DNA from: F23-B02 sp963613665
Lineage (GTDB): Bacteria; Bacillota; Clostridia; Oscillospirales; Oscillospiraceae
Assembly (NCBI GenBank): GCA_963613665.1
Contig: CAVEAL010000027.1
Coordinates: 1 to 24,514 of the forward strand
DNA length: 24,514 nucleotides
Direction of reading: 5' to 3'
Below are positions 1-7,500 of this stretch, in pieces. Both the position numbers and the translations under genes were made by a program. The notes under the pieces were generated by a model. The model was given only the letters and a program-made list of their open reading frames with translations. It did not search any database and was not told the DNA's origin. Every line of letters starts with the position of its first letter. The first letter of the stretch is position 1.

Positions 1-39
1 TGATTTGGTACGAACAGCAATACAGTAAAATTACAAATA

Positions 40-80
40 AACTCTCAGAGAATGGAAAACATTTTCTGAGAGTTATTTTT
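40..80 (+). terminator. Factor-independent terminator of a gene upstream of the window
   Basis: A 15-bp stem (40-54 with 60-74, one G-T wobble, 5-nt loop) is followed by ATTTTTAT. An open frame at 2-25 ends in TAA at 26-28, twelve bases before the stem. This may be the last eight codons of an upstream plus-strand gene, but eight residues are too few to identify it. Another frame stays open through the hairpin to 110, which makes it the less likely gene end. Confidence 0.7.
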
Positions 81-286
81 ATGTCAGGAGAACTGTAAAT
101 TCAAAATCCGCACATTCGCAATCTAAAAGATATTCAGATAGAATATGCAATTCAGGGCGATAGGCTCACAGATCCCTTCCACATGAGCGACGATGGAAAG
201 TCTCTCAGACAATTTGACTATGCTGCTGTGTGAAGATATCCGCGCCGTGAACGAGCCGCAGCGAGACAAAGCCCGCCTCAAGCTGA
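81..286 (+). other. Unassigned interval leading into a terminator; possible small RNA
   Basis: No convincing protein gene is present here. The only ATG frames are short and lack a ribosome binding site, and the frame opening at 193 runs through the downstream hairpin into the antisense of the regulator gene. The interval nevertheless ends in a strong plus-strand terminator (287-320). It contains local pairings, such as CTTCCA/TGGAA around 177-198 and GCTGC/GCAGC around 213-262. A weak TAGAAT-like -10 lies near 137. A structured non-coding transcript of about 150-180 nt is possible; I could not match it to a known RNA class. Confidence 0.25.
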
Positions 287-320
287 GCACCGCAGGTGAA
301 TCAACCTGCGGTGCATTTTT
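287..320 (+). terminator. Factor-independent terminator
   Basis: A perfect 11-bp GC-rich stem (GCACCGCAGGT 287-297 with ACCTGCGGTGC 304-314, 6-nt loop) is followed by ATTTTTA. The T-run is on the plus side only, so it ends plus-strand transcription coming from 81-286. It is not the terminator of the minus-strand gene that ends at 338. Confidence 0.75.
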
Positions 321-337
321 ATGCTGCGCGGTGCGCC

Positions 338-1129
338 TCAATACGCGGCTAACTGGGTGCGCAGGCAGTTTTTATACTCACAGCAGACGTGCTCCGGTGA
401 GACGATGCGTACGCGCCCGCCGAGACGGAACAGCCATGCAAACAGCGCGGAACTCACCTCGGTGCTGACCTGTGCGTTCAGAAGTCCCGACGGCGCACGG
501 CTGATGAGTGCACGGTCGCCGAACTGCGACAGAACGCTGCCGAGCATATCGTCGTCAAAGCTGACAGTCACCGTCTCGCTCACGCTCAGGTACAGCTCGA
601 AGCCGCGCAGCGTATAGTGCGTGACGCTGTAATCTGACGGCATGGGATCGGCCGGTTCGCCTATCGGCTGCGCCGCGCTTATCTTTGAAAAGGGCAGAAG
701 CACAACGCGGTGGTGCGCCGGACTGAAGCACGCGGCGTGACAGCCGCTTTCGTTTTGCAGTATCGCGTAGGGGCTGACGGTAAGCTCCGTGCCCGCATCG
801 AGTGTTACGGCAAGCTTTGTCCTGCCGCGTATCGCCTCGGCTATGCCGCCGGAGCTCTCGGACTGCACGGCGGCGGGAGACGCATCTGCGGCAGAACTTT
901 TTATGTAGTAATGCTCGCCCGACGGAAGAGTGATGCTCTCGACCTCAAAGCCGCATTCGCGCAGCAGAGCAATGTCATTTTTGAGCGTAGTGCGAGTTAC
1001 GCAGATGCCCTGCTTTTCGAGTTGGCGAAGTATGCCCGACGAGCGCAGTGGCTTATCCTGCGACGATTCGTTTGAAAGCAGCTCGATAAGTTTGAGTATT
1101 CTCTTCTGCGCGTTTGAGCTGTGCTGCAT
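338..1129 (-). CDS. WYL-domain transcriptional regulator (HTH-WYL-WCX)
   Basis: This is a likely ligand-responsive DNA-binding regulator of the WYL family. Residues about 8-60 form an N-terminal winged helix of the HTH_11/DeoR type, with the recognition segment around VTRTTLKNDI. A beta-rich WYL-like domain covers about 100-200. The C-terminal WCX-type segment reads FAWLFRLGGRVRIVSPE. At 263 residues it is slightly shorter than the usual 300-330. I chose ATG at 1129 because GGAGG sits 8 nt upstream. The longer GTG start at 1138 would overlap that site. The gene stands alone: a minus-strand terminator at 1210-1242 separates it from the gene upstream. Its target is unknown. WYL proteins often bind nucleic acids or small ligands through the WYL fold; nothing local shows which. 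Confidence 0.85.
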   Translation of the reverse strand: MQHSSNAQKRILKLIELLSNESSQDKPLRSSGILRQLEKQGICVTRTTLKNDIALLRECGFEVESITLPSGEHYYIKSSAADASPAAVQSESSGGIAEAIRGRTKLAVTLDAGTELTVSPYAILQNESGCHAACFSPAHHRVVLLPFSKISAAQPIGEPADPMPSDYSVTHYTLRGFELYLSVSETVTVSFDDDMLGSVLSQFGDRALISRAPSGLLNAQVSTEVSSALFAWLFRLGGRVRIVSPEHVCCEYKNCLRTQLAAY

Positions 1130-1182
1130 GCTCCTCACCTCCGATCGCGCATATTTTACCCTGCTTTCTTCAATTTTTCCTC

Positions 1183-1203
1183 ACGCCGCCCTCAACACGG
1201 CGT
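1183..1203. repeat. Small dyad upstream of the WYL regulator
   Basis: ACGCCG (1183-1188) and CGGCGT (1198-1203) are a perfect 6-bp inverted repeat with a 9-nt spacer, about 55-75 bp upstream of the regulator start. It could be an operator or a weak hairpin. No convincing -35/-10 pair was found for this gene; a TAAAAT-like -10 on the minus strand around 1154 lacks a good -35. Confidence 0.3.
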
Positions 1204-1209
1204 TAATGT

Positions 1210-1242
1210 AAAAACAGACTGCGTAACAACGCAGCCTGTTTT
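1210..1242 (-). terminator. Terminator of the minus-strand membrane-protein gene
   Basis: The stem is AAAACAG/CTGTTTT (1211-1217 with 1236-1242) plus CTGCGT/ACGCAG (1219-1224 with 1229-1234), with a single A/C mismatch and a 4-nt loop. Read on the minus strand it ends in TTTTTAC. It lies 13 nt beyond the stop codon of the gene ending at 1255. Confidence 0.85.
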
Positions 1243-1254
1243 GCTATTTACCTG

Positions 1255-2952
1255 TCATTCCTCTTTTACCGTCATCTCTTCGGCAAGCTCGTTTGCCGCC
1301 TTGATGATCTGCTCGCTCTCGACCTGAGCGGAGGAAGGAGCGGGATCGGGAATATCCAAATCCTCATCGGCGGCGGCCTTCACCGCTGCCGCTTTTCGTT
1401 TAATGTCATTTTTTGCCGCCATTGCAAGCAGTGCGAATATGAATGCAAGCACAGTCAGCGCAATGAGCGCCGGAGCCTGAGCGTGGCTTGAAAATTCATA
1501 GCCTGTGCGCTCACCGCCGGAATACAGCGCGACGGGGTAGATATACGATGTAAAGCTCGTGCAGAAGCCGAACACGATGCTTGCAAGACCCAGACCGGCG
1601 GTGACGAAACCGAGCACCACACCGGACACTCCGCGGCGGCGTGCGCTGAACATGATGCCGAATATGCCGCAGATGAGCGCCAGCACGGATACGGCAAGCT
1701 CAAATATGCTCACAAGATAGCGGGCAATTACCTCGCGTATTACCGTCTCGCACTGATCGCAGGGCATGGTGATCTCGTGCCCCAGATGCGTGTAGGTTAT
1801 CTCGCCGTCGGGATGACCGATGCAATAGAAAATGCGCTTTATCGTGTCGCCGGTGATGGCAGGATCGCCCTGATATGCGTTTATGTAATCCTGCGCGGCG
1901 ATGGCAGCCTGCTCGCAGGCATCGAGATCGAGGTACTGGCAGCCGTTCTTGACGACGATCTCGCCGTTTTCATCGGTCAGCCAATACGTCCAGTCCTCGC
2001 CATAGCGCTCAAGCAGTATGGACTTTATGCTCGGGCAGGCGGCCTCGTCGGAGCTGCCCTCTTTAAAATAATAGGTGCCGGTGACGTTTTCCTCCTCGGA
2101 GAGCAGCGTCTCGATCCCGGCGGCTATCATTGCAGCGCCGTTTTCAAACTCGGCAAGCTGCGCTTTGCCCTCGGCCAGCGCCTGACCGCCCGCGGCAAGA
2201 TCGGTCTCGCCCTGAGCAAGCTGCTTTTCGGCCTCGGCAAGCTTTGCTTCACCGGCCGCTATGGTCTTTTCCGCCTCGGCAAGCTTTGCCCTGCCTGCCT
2301 CCAGCGTCGCAAGGCCGTCCTCGTACTGCTTGAGCTGCGCCTTGCCGTCGGCTACCATCTGATTGATGTACGCGGGGAAATCGGTCACATCATCGGGGAT
2401 GTCAAGACCGAGACGGCTTGCGAGTGGCCGCACGACGGAGACGAACCATGCCTGTGCACTGTCAAAGCCCGGAAGCTTTCCGATGGTGCCGTCGCGCAGC
2501 TGAACGTACTGATTCAGATACGGCAGCAGCGGCTCGATCTTTGCAAGCTGCTCCTTGCCCTCGTTGTAGGCCTGAGTGTTTGCGTCGATCTGTGCCTGCC
2601 CCTCGGCCAGTGCCTTTTTGCCCGCCTCGTACTCGGCCTTGCCCTCCTCAAGCGCCTTTTTGCCCTCGTAATATGCGGCATAGCCCGCAGAAAGAGTGCT
2701 CTGGCCCTCGGAGTACGAGATAAGACCAGCCTCGTAGGTGCTCACGCCCTCGGAGTAGGTCGTCTCGTTTGCGCGCAGCTGCTCAATGCCGCCGAGCAGT
2801 TCATCCACGGCCTCAAGTCCCATCTCCGAATCCTCGGTCTTGTAATCCTGCAGGTTCGCTGCATCCTTAATGCCCGCAGCGCCGGTGAAAACCCCGAACA
2901 GACCGGCCAGAACGAGGCAGATGCTGCAAACCGTGAGAAATACACGTTTCAT
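1255..2952 (-). CDS. Four-helix membrane protein with long extracytoplasmic coiled-coil hairpin
   Basis: No named family is recognised with certainty. The 565-residue protein has an N-terminal membrane segment (about 4-27) and three more at about 415-435, 442-465 and 495-517. The large segment between the first two is probably outside the cytoplasm. Residues 65-135 and 205-270 carry degenerate 7-11-residue repeats of the type ALEEGKAEYEAGKKAL and KLAEAEKQLAQGE, rich in Ala, Glu, Gly and Gln. They are separated by a KIEPLLPYLNQY linker. The layout suggests an antiparallel coiled-coil hairpin like those in YhgE/Pip-type and MMPL-associated proteins. A cysteine-containing domain follows (about 300-400). 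The tail is basic, then acidic. GGGAGG lies 6 nt before the ATG. The nearby MMPL protein carries the same module, so the two may act together in envelope export. The function remains inferred. Confidence 0.75.
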   Translation of the reverse strand: MKRVFLTVCSICLVLAGLFGVFTGAAGIKDAANLQDYKTEDSEMGLEAVDELLGGIEQLRANETTYSEGVSTYEAGLISYSEGQSTLSAGYAAYYEGKKALEEGKAEYEAGKKALAEGQAQIDANTQAYNEGKEQLAKIEPLLPYLNQYVQLRDGTIGKLPGFDSAQAWFVSVVRPLASRLGLDIPDDVTDFPAYINQMVADGKAQLKQYEDGLATLEAGRAKLAEAEKTIAAGEAKLAEAEKQLAQGETDLAAGGQALAEGKAQLAEFENGAAMIAAGIETLLSEEENVTGTYYFKEGSSDEAACPSIKSILLERYGEDWTYWLTDENGEIVVKNGCQYLDLDACEQAAIAAQDYINAYQGDPAITGDTIKRIFYCIGHPDGEITYTHLGHEITMPCDQCETVIREVIARYLVSIFELAVSVLALICGIFGIMFSARRRGVSGVVLGFVTAGLGLASIVFGFCTSFTSYIYPVALYSGGERTGYEFSSHAQAPALIALTVLAFIFALLAMAAKNDIKRKAAAVKAAADEDLDIPDPAPSSAQVESEQIIKAANELAEEMTVKEE

Positions 2953-2980
2953 AATTTTCCTCCCTATAATTATCGAGTGC

Positions 2981-2994
2981 CCTGTATAAACAGG
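2981..2994. promoter_or_regulatory. Dyad CCTGT-N4-ACAGG upstream of the membrane-protein gene
   Basis: CCTGTATAAACAGG is a 5-bp inverted repeat with a 4-nt centre, 29 nt upstream of the start codon at 2952. It is a candidate operator or a leader hairpin. The minus-strand region also has TTGACA at 3004-2999, but no -10 at proper spacing from it, so the promoter is not assigned. Confidence 0.35.
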
Positions 2995-2999
2995 TTGCT

Positions 3000-3048
3000 G
3001 TCAAATATATATCATGCCATCGTCAACTGATGTTCACGCGAAAATCAA
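3000..3048 (-). promoter_or_regulatory. Three TTGAY direct repeats at exact 22-bp spacing (candidate response-regulator sites)
   Basis: On the minus strand TTGAT (3048-3044), TTGAC (3026-3022) and TTGAC (3004-3000) recur in the same orientation exactly 22 bp apart, which is two helical turns. OmpR/PhoB-family regulators bind direct half-sites phased on one face of the helix. These lie directly between the OmpR-type regulator gene and the membrane-protein gene. Being binding sites is an inference from position and phasing. Confidence 0.4.
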
Positions 3049-3063
3049 CAGTGGTTGAGGAAA

Positions 3064-3735
3064 TTATGTTTTCTCGAGCTTGTAGCCTATGCCGCGCACG
3101 GTGCTTATGCGTATATCGCGGTTATCGCGCAGACGCGAACGCAGACGGCTGATGTGGACATCGACAGTGTGCGTGTCGGCGCTGCTGTCATAGCCCCATA
3201 TATCGTCCATGATCTGCTGCCGGGTCACTATGCGTCCGGGTGAGGCGCACAGCTTATACAGCAGAAGGAATTCCTTGAGAGGAAGCATTATACTCTTGCC
3301 GTTGTAGCTGACGGTCATGGCATCATAGTCAACCGTCGTCGAGCCCACGGTGCGCACCCTGTCGCTCAGCATTTGCGTGCGGCGCAGGAGAGCAGCCAGA
3401 CGCAGCGTCATTTCGCTCATGTTCAGAGGCTTTGGCATGTATTCGTCCGCTCCGGATAAAAAGCTCTGATGCAGACATTCATACCCTCCGTCCTCGGATA
3501 TGAGAATGACGGGTATGCTGATCCCCGCCGCGCGCAGCGAGCGAACGAGCGCAAAGCCGTCGAGCCTCGGCAGCATGATCTCGGAAATCACCGCGTCAAA
3601 GTATTCTCTCCCCGTGAGGTCGAGCGCGGTCTCTCCGCAGGCGGCGGCTTTAACATCGTATCCGCCTTTTACTAGCGCGCGCGATATCGTGCGCCTTAGC
3701 TCCGGATCGCTTTCGGCAAGAAGTATTTTGAACAT
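3064..3735 (-). CDS. Orphan OmpR/PhoB-type response regulator with Glu at the phosphoacceptor position
   Basis: A 223-residue two-domain regulator with a receiver at about 1-118 and an OmpR-type winged helix at about 128-222 (LPLKEFLLLYKL, then VDVHISRLRSRL, then STVRGIGYKLE). In the receiver the usual phosphorylated Asp before IMLP is Glu52 (SEIMLP). The codon is GAG on the minus strand. Of the acidic pair near the N terminus, one is Glu8 and the second is Ser9. The switch Ser80 and Lys102 (in PKPL) are kept. Glu at the Asp site often mimics phosphorylation, so this protein may act without a kinase, and no histidine kinase gene is present in the window. AAGGAGG lies 4 nt before the ATG. It sits 32 nt behind the TetR gene and 111 nt before the membrane-protein gene, all on one strand. 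Confidence 0.9.
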   Translation of the reverse strand: MFKILLAESDPELRRTISRALVKGGYDVKAAACGETALDLTGREYFDAVISEIMLPRLDGFALVRSLRAAGISIPVILISEDGGYECLHQSFLSGADEYMPKPLNMSEMTLRLAALLRRTQMLSDRVRTVGSTTVDYDAMTVSYNGKSIMLPLKEFLLLYKLCASPGRIVTRQQIMDDIWGYDSSADTHTVDVHISRLRSRLRDNRDIRISTVRGIGYKLEKT

Positions 3736-3767
3736 AATGCCTCCTTATGGGTGCGAAGACCCAAAGC

Positions 3768-4349
3768 TCAGGAGGCGGTTATACCCCTCCATAAGCTCTC
3801 AAATGTTTTTACCATTTCACGGGAGAGCGTTTCCGCGTCCCGACATTCGCCGTAAAGATAGCGTTTGAGATTCTGGATTATGCCGCCTACGATGAATGCG
3901 GCTATGGTGTCGGCACTGGCGAGCAGCTCGGGACGTTCGTGAGCGAGGACATCTACGGTGCAGGCCTTCGTGCTTGCAAAAAGGTGCTCGCCGAGTATAT
4001 CGAACACCAGCGGCATCGAGGGCATCTTGAGGCTGCGGCGTATAAGCTCGGGGTGATCGTCCACAAATTTCATGAGCATGCGCCAGGAGTGCTCGAAGTG
4101 CTCCACACGGCTTTCTGCGATCTCGTCGGACTCGTTTTCTATGCGCAGCTGTATCTCATTTAAATAAAAGCGCAGAAAGTCGTACTTATCCTCAAAATGA
4201 GAATAAAAGGTCGGGCGGCGGATCATTGCCCTCTCGCACAGCTCGTTTACGGTTATATCGTCAAACGTCTTTCCGGTCAGCAGCTCCTCGAACGCACGCA
4301 TGAGCGCCTCGTAGGTTTTTCTGACTCTTAAATCACTCTTCTTTTCCAT
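3768..4349 (-). CDS. TetR-family transcriptional regulator
   Basis: A 193-residue TetR-type regulator. The N-terminal helix-turn-helix is at about 28-53 (ITVNELCERAMIRRPTFYSHF), followed by DKYDFL and an all-helical ligand/dimer domain. ATG 4349 was chosen because AAAGGTG lies 9 nt upstream. An upstream TTG at 4373 would extend the frame but lies at the predicted -10 box. It is divergent from the MMPL transporter gene, and a perfect long dyad (4388-4435) overlaps both promoters. By the usual TetR arrangement it probably represses both itself and the transporter until a small, often lipophilic, ligand binds. The ligand is unknown. It may be co-transcribed with the response regulator and membrane-protein genes downstream. 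Confidence 0.92.
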   Translation of the reverse strand: MEKKSDLRVRKTYEALMRAFEELLTGKTFDDITVNELCERAMIRRPTFYSHFEDKYDFLRFYLNEIQLRIENESDEIAESRVEHFEHSWRMLMKFVDDHPELIRRSLKMPSMPLVFDILGEHLFASTKACTVDVLAHERPELLASADTIAAFIVGGIIQNLKRYLYGECRDAETLSREMVKTFESLWRGITAS

Positions 4350-4373
4350 CGTAACACACCTTTCAAACGACAA

Positions 4374-4402
4374 ATAAAATACCAGAGAAAGATAAATTAC
4401 AA
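4374..4402 (-). promoter_or_regulatory. Predicted promoter of the TetR gene
   Basis: On the minus strand TTGTAA (4402-4397) is followed after 17 bp by TTTTAT (4379-4374). The -35 box lies inside the left arm of the long dyad. The implied transcript start leaves a short leader that still contains the AAAGGTG ribosome binding site. Confidence 0.5.
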
Positions 4403-4435
4403 ATCTTCGTTAATTGACATTTGTAATTTATCTTT
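4388..4435. promoter_or_regulatory. Perfect 17-bp inverted repeat, likely TetR operator
   Basis: AAAGATAAATTACAAAT (4388-4404) and its exact complement (4419-4435) flank a 14-nt spacer between the divergent TetR and MMPL genes. The -35 boxes of both predicted promoters (TTGTAA) lie within the two arms. A bound dimer or pair of dimers would block both directions. The arms are A+T-rich and no terminator is needed here, so operator is the better reading than transcript hairpin. Confidence 0.7.
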
Positions 4436-4449
4436 TTTCAGTTTATCCT
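4421..4449 (+). promoter_or_regulatory. Predicted promoter of the MMPL transporter operon
   Basis: TTGTAA (4421-4426), 17 bp, TATCCT (4444-4449). The -35 box lies in the right arm of the long dyad, mirroring the TetR promoter on the other strand. Confidence 0.5.
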
Positions 4450-4502
4450 CAAACTCGAAAAAAGTCAATCATGAATTTCAGACAATAAGAAGGAAATGAC
4501 CA

Positions 4503-7500
4503 ATGGCAAAAATGAATACACCGCTGCACAGATTCGCTGAATTTGTGGTCAGCAAATACAAGCTGTTCTTTATAATATTCGCCGCGCTTTGCGTTTTCTC
4601 GGTCTTTGCGATGGGCTGGACCGAGGTTGAAAACGACGTTGCGGCCTACCTGCCGGATTCATACGAGGCAAAGCAGGGGCTTGACATCATGGATGAAGAG
4701 TTCAAGACCTACGGCTCGGCGAAGATACTGCTTGAGGATATCGACGAAACACGCGTCGCGGAGATAAGCGGCGAGATATCCGCCGTCGAGGGCGTTGAGA
4801 GCTGCGAATACAGTCTCAATGACAGCGGCAGCGCCCTGTTCAAGGTCACGCTGAACTCTCTCGAGGGTGAGGGAGAGGAAACGGTAAACGAGCTGCGCGA
4901 TATGTTTGACGGCGCGAACGCCTATATATATTCCGAAGAAGGCAACAGCATATCGGATCAGATAACGGGTGAGGTGAGGGGACTTATCGCCATCATAGCC
5001 GTCATACTTTTGCTTGTCCTGACTTTTACCTCCTCGACCTACGCCGAGGTGCCCATACTGCTGGCGACCTTCCTCGCCGCAGCGATCATAAACAAGGGCA
5101 CGAACTTCCTGCTCGGCAGGATATCGTTCATATCGGACTCCGTCACGATAATTCTGCAGCTTGCAATGAGCGTCGATTATGCGATAATCTTCTGCAACCG
5201 CTATAAGCAGGCGCATAAGACCATGCCCGTGCGTGAGGCGGTCGTCGAGTCGCTTGCAAAGTCCGTTGTAGTCATAAGCTCCTCGAGCCTTACGACCATA
5301 GCCGGACTGTTCGCCATGACCTTCATGGAATACGGCATCGGCCTTGACCTCGGCGTTGCGCTTATAAAGGCGATCGTCATGAGTCTGCTGTCGGTGTTCC
5401 TGTTCATGCCCGGACTGCTGCTTACGATGGGCGGCCTCATGGACAAAACGCAGCACCGCAGCTTCGTCCCCAGGATATCCGCCGTCGGCTCGTTTGCGTA
5501 TAAGGCACGGCGCGTCGTGCCGGTACTGTTTGCTGCCGTCCTTGTTTTTGCCTATATCGGCTCACAGAACGTAAACTACGCCTACAGCGAAACAAAGCTT
5601 GAAACTGTAAAGAAAAGCGACAACAAGATAGCCGAAAACGAGATATACGCGCAGTTCGGCGACGAGACCACGCTTGCCGTGGTCGTACCGAACGGGGATT
5701 ACGACAGTGAGGCCGCGCTCATATCCGCGCTGTCGGAGATAGACGGGGTGAAAAGCGTCACGGGTGTTGCGGGAATAGAGGCCATGGGCGGCTATAAGCT
5801 CTCCGATAAGGTCACCTACTCGCAGTTTGCCGCCCTTGCGGGAGTTGACTCGACGAGCGCTCAGGCTCTGTTTGCTCTGTACGCCGCCGAAAACGGCGAG
5901 GCGGATGCTGCGGCGGGCAGCCTTTCATCTTACGAGGCGCCTATCATAAAGCTGTTTCTGTTTTTAAACGAAAAGGTCGATGACGGAACCGTCACGCTCA
6001 CCGAGGCGCAGTCGGAGCTCGTGTCCTCGCTGAGCCGTCAGCTCAGCTTTGCGACCGACCAGCTCGAGGGCGAGCACTACGACCGCCTCGTCCTCACCCT
6101 CGGCGTAGTTGACGACGGCGACGAGACCTTTGAGCTGCTCGACCGCCTCCATGCAGTCGTCGCGCAGTATTACCCCGACGAGAGCTACCTTGTCGGCAAC
6201 GCCATGACGGCATACAGCTTCAAGGAGACCTTCACGCAGGATAACGTCATGGTCAGCATGATGAGCATCGTCATGGTCATGCTCGTTCTGCTGTTTACCT
6301 TCAGCTCGGTCGGCATGCCGCTGCTGCTCACGCTCGTTATTCAGGGCAGCATATGGATAAACTTCGGCCTGACGGTGTTCACCGGGGAAAATGTCCTGTT
6401 CATGGTATACCTTATCGCCAGCGCCATTCAGATGGGCTGCAACGTTGACTACGCGATAGTCGTCGCCTCGCACTATAACGAGGAGAGGGCAAAGAACCTC
6501 AAGCCGCGGGAAGCCATGATAAACGCCATGAATCTTGCGTTCCCTACCATCATCACCTCCGGAACGGCGCTCATCTCGGCGGGTCTGCTCATCGGAGCAA
6601 GGGTATCGTCCGGCTCGGTCGCGGGAATGGGCCGCTTTGTCGGTATCGGTTCGATCATAACGGTCGTGCTCGTAATGTTCGTGCTGCCGGCGATGCTCAT
6701 CTTCGGCGACGGACTGATAAGAAAAACAGAGTTTCATATCCGCGCCGCCGAGCCGCACAGACTCGTGCGCCGCGTGTCGGCATGGGCGCTGGCCGTATCT
6801 GTTGCGTTTGCGATGGTCGTGTCTCCGTGGGTGCTGTTCGCGGGCAAGGGCGATTACGATCAGCGCGTATCCGACGATGAGAGCATCATCCAAAGCGCGT
6901 GTGAGCTCAAGGAGCTTGCGGTCTCGCTCGGTGCCCAGAAGGAAAAATACGATGAAACAAAGCTCGGCTTTGCCGAGAGTGTAGTCACCGACAACGTCGG
7001 TCAGACGCAGCTTGAGCAGGGTCAGGCGCAGTATAACGCGGGCGCATCCCGGCTCGAAGCGGCCAGAGCGCAGTATGCCGAGGGACAGAAAAAGCTCGAG
7101 CAGGGCAGGGCGGATTACGCCGCCGGACAGGAAAAACTCGAGACCGCCAAGGCGCAGTATGCCGAGGGCGAGGCAAAGCTTGAAAAAATAAAGCCTATAT
7201 ACAGCATGGTGCAGCCGGCGTATCAGCTCTATCTTGACATGAAGGCGCAGTATGACGAGGCCCGCGCAAACGGTCAGTACGCAAGAGCCGCGCTGCTGTG
7301 GCCGAGCGTCGAGGCACAGAAGCTCGTGTACGAAAATCAGATAGCCGGAACGGGCTACTCGATAGAGAGCATCGTGCAGCAGTACGAGGACGGGCAAAAG
7401 CAGCTCGCCGAAGGCGCGGTTCAGATAGAGGCGGCAGAGCAGCAGCTTGCCGAGGCAGCCCAGCAGCTTGAAGACGGTCAGCGACAGCTCGATGAGGCGG

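Noticed and set aside
3..110. A frame open from the window start to 110 as an upstream gene end
   Set aside because: The terminator hairpin would lie inside the gene; the frame ending at 28, just before the hairpin, is the more likely end, but too short to name.
193..468. A 91-codon plus-strand frame near the left end
   Set aside because: It reads through a strong terminator and into the antisense of the WYL gene, with no ribosome binding site.
2999..3004. TTGACA on the minus strand as the -35 box of the membrane-protein gene
   Set aside because: No -10 sequence lies 16-18 bp downstream; the nearest good one (GATAAT) is 24 bp away. The hexamer is better explained as one of the phased repeats.
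1777..3030. A 417-codon plus-strand open frame opposite the coiled-coil membrane protein
   Set aside because: It mirrors the repetitive GC-biased minus-strand gene, has no ribosome binding site and no recognisable protein features.
5964..7397. A 477-codon minus-strand open frame inside the MMPL gene
   Set aside because: Its composition (His, Arg, Val, Leu rich) is that of an antisense shadow; the plus-strand gene has clear motifs throughout.
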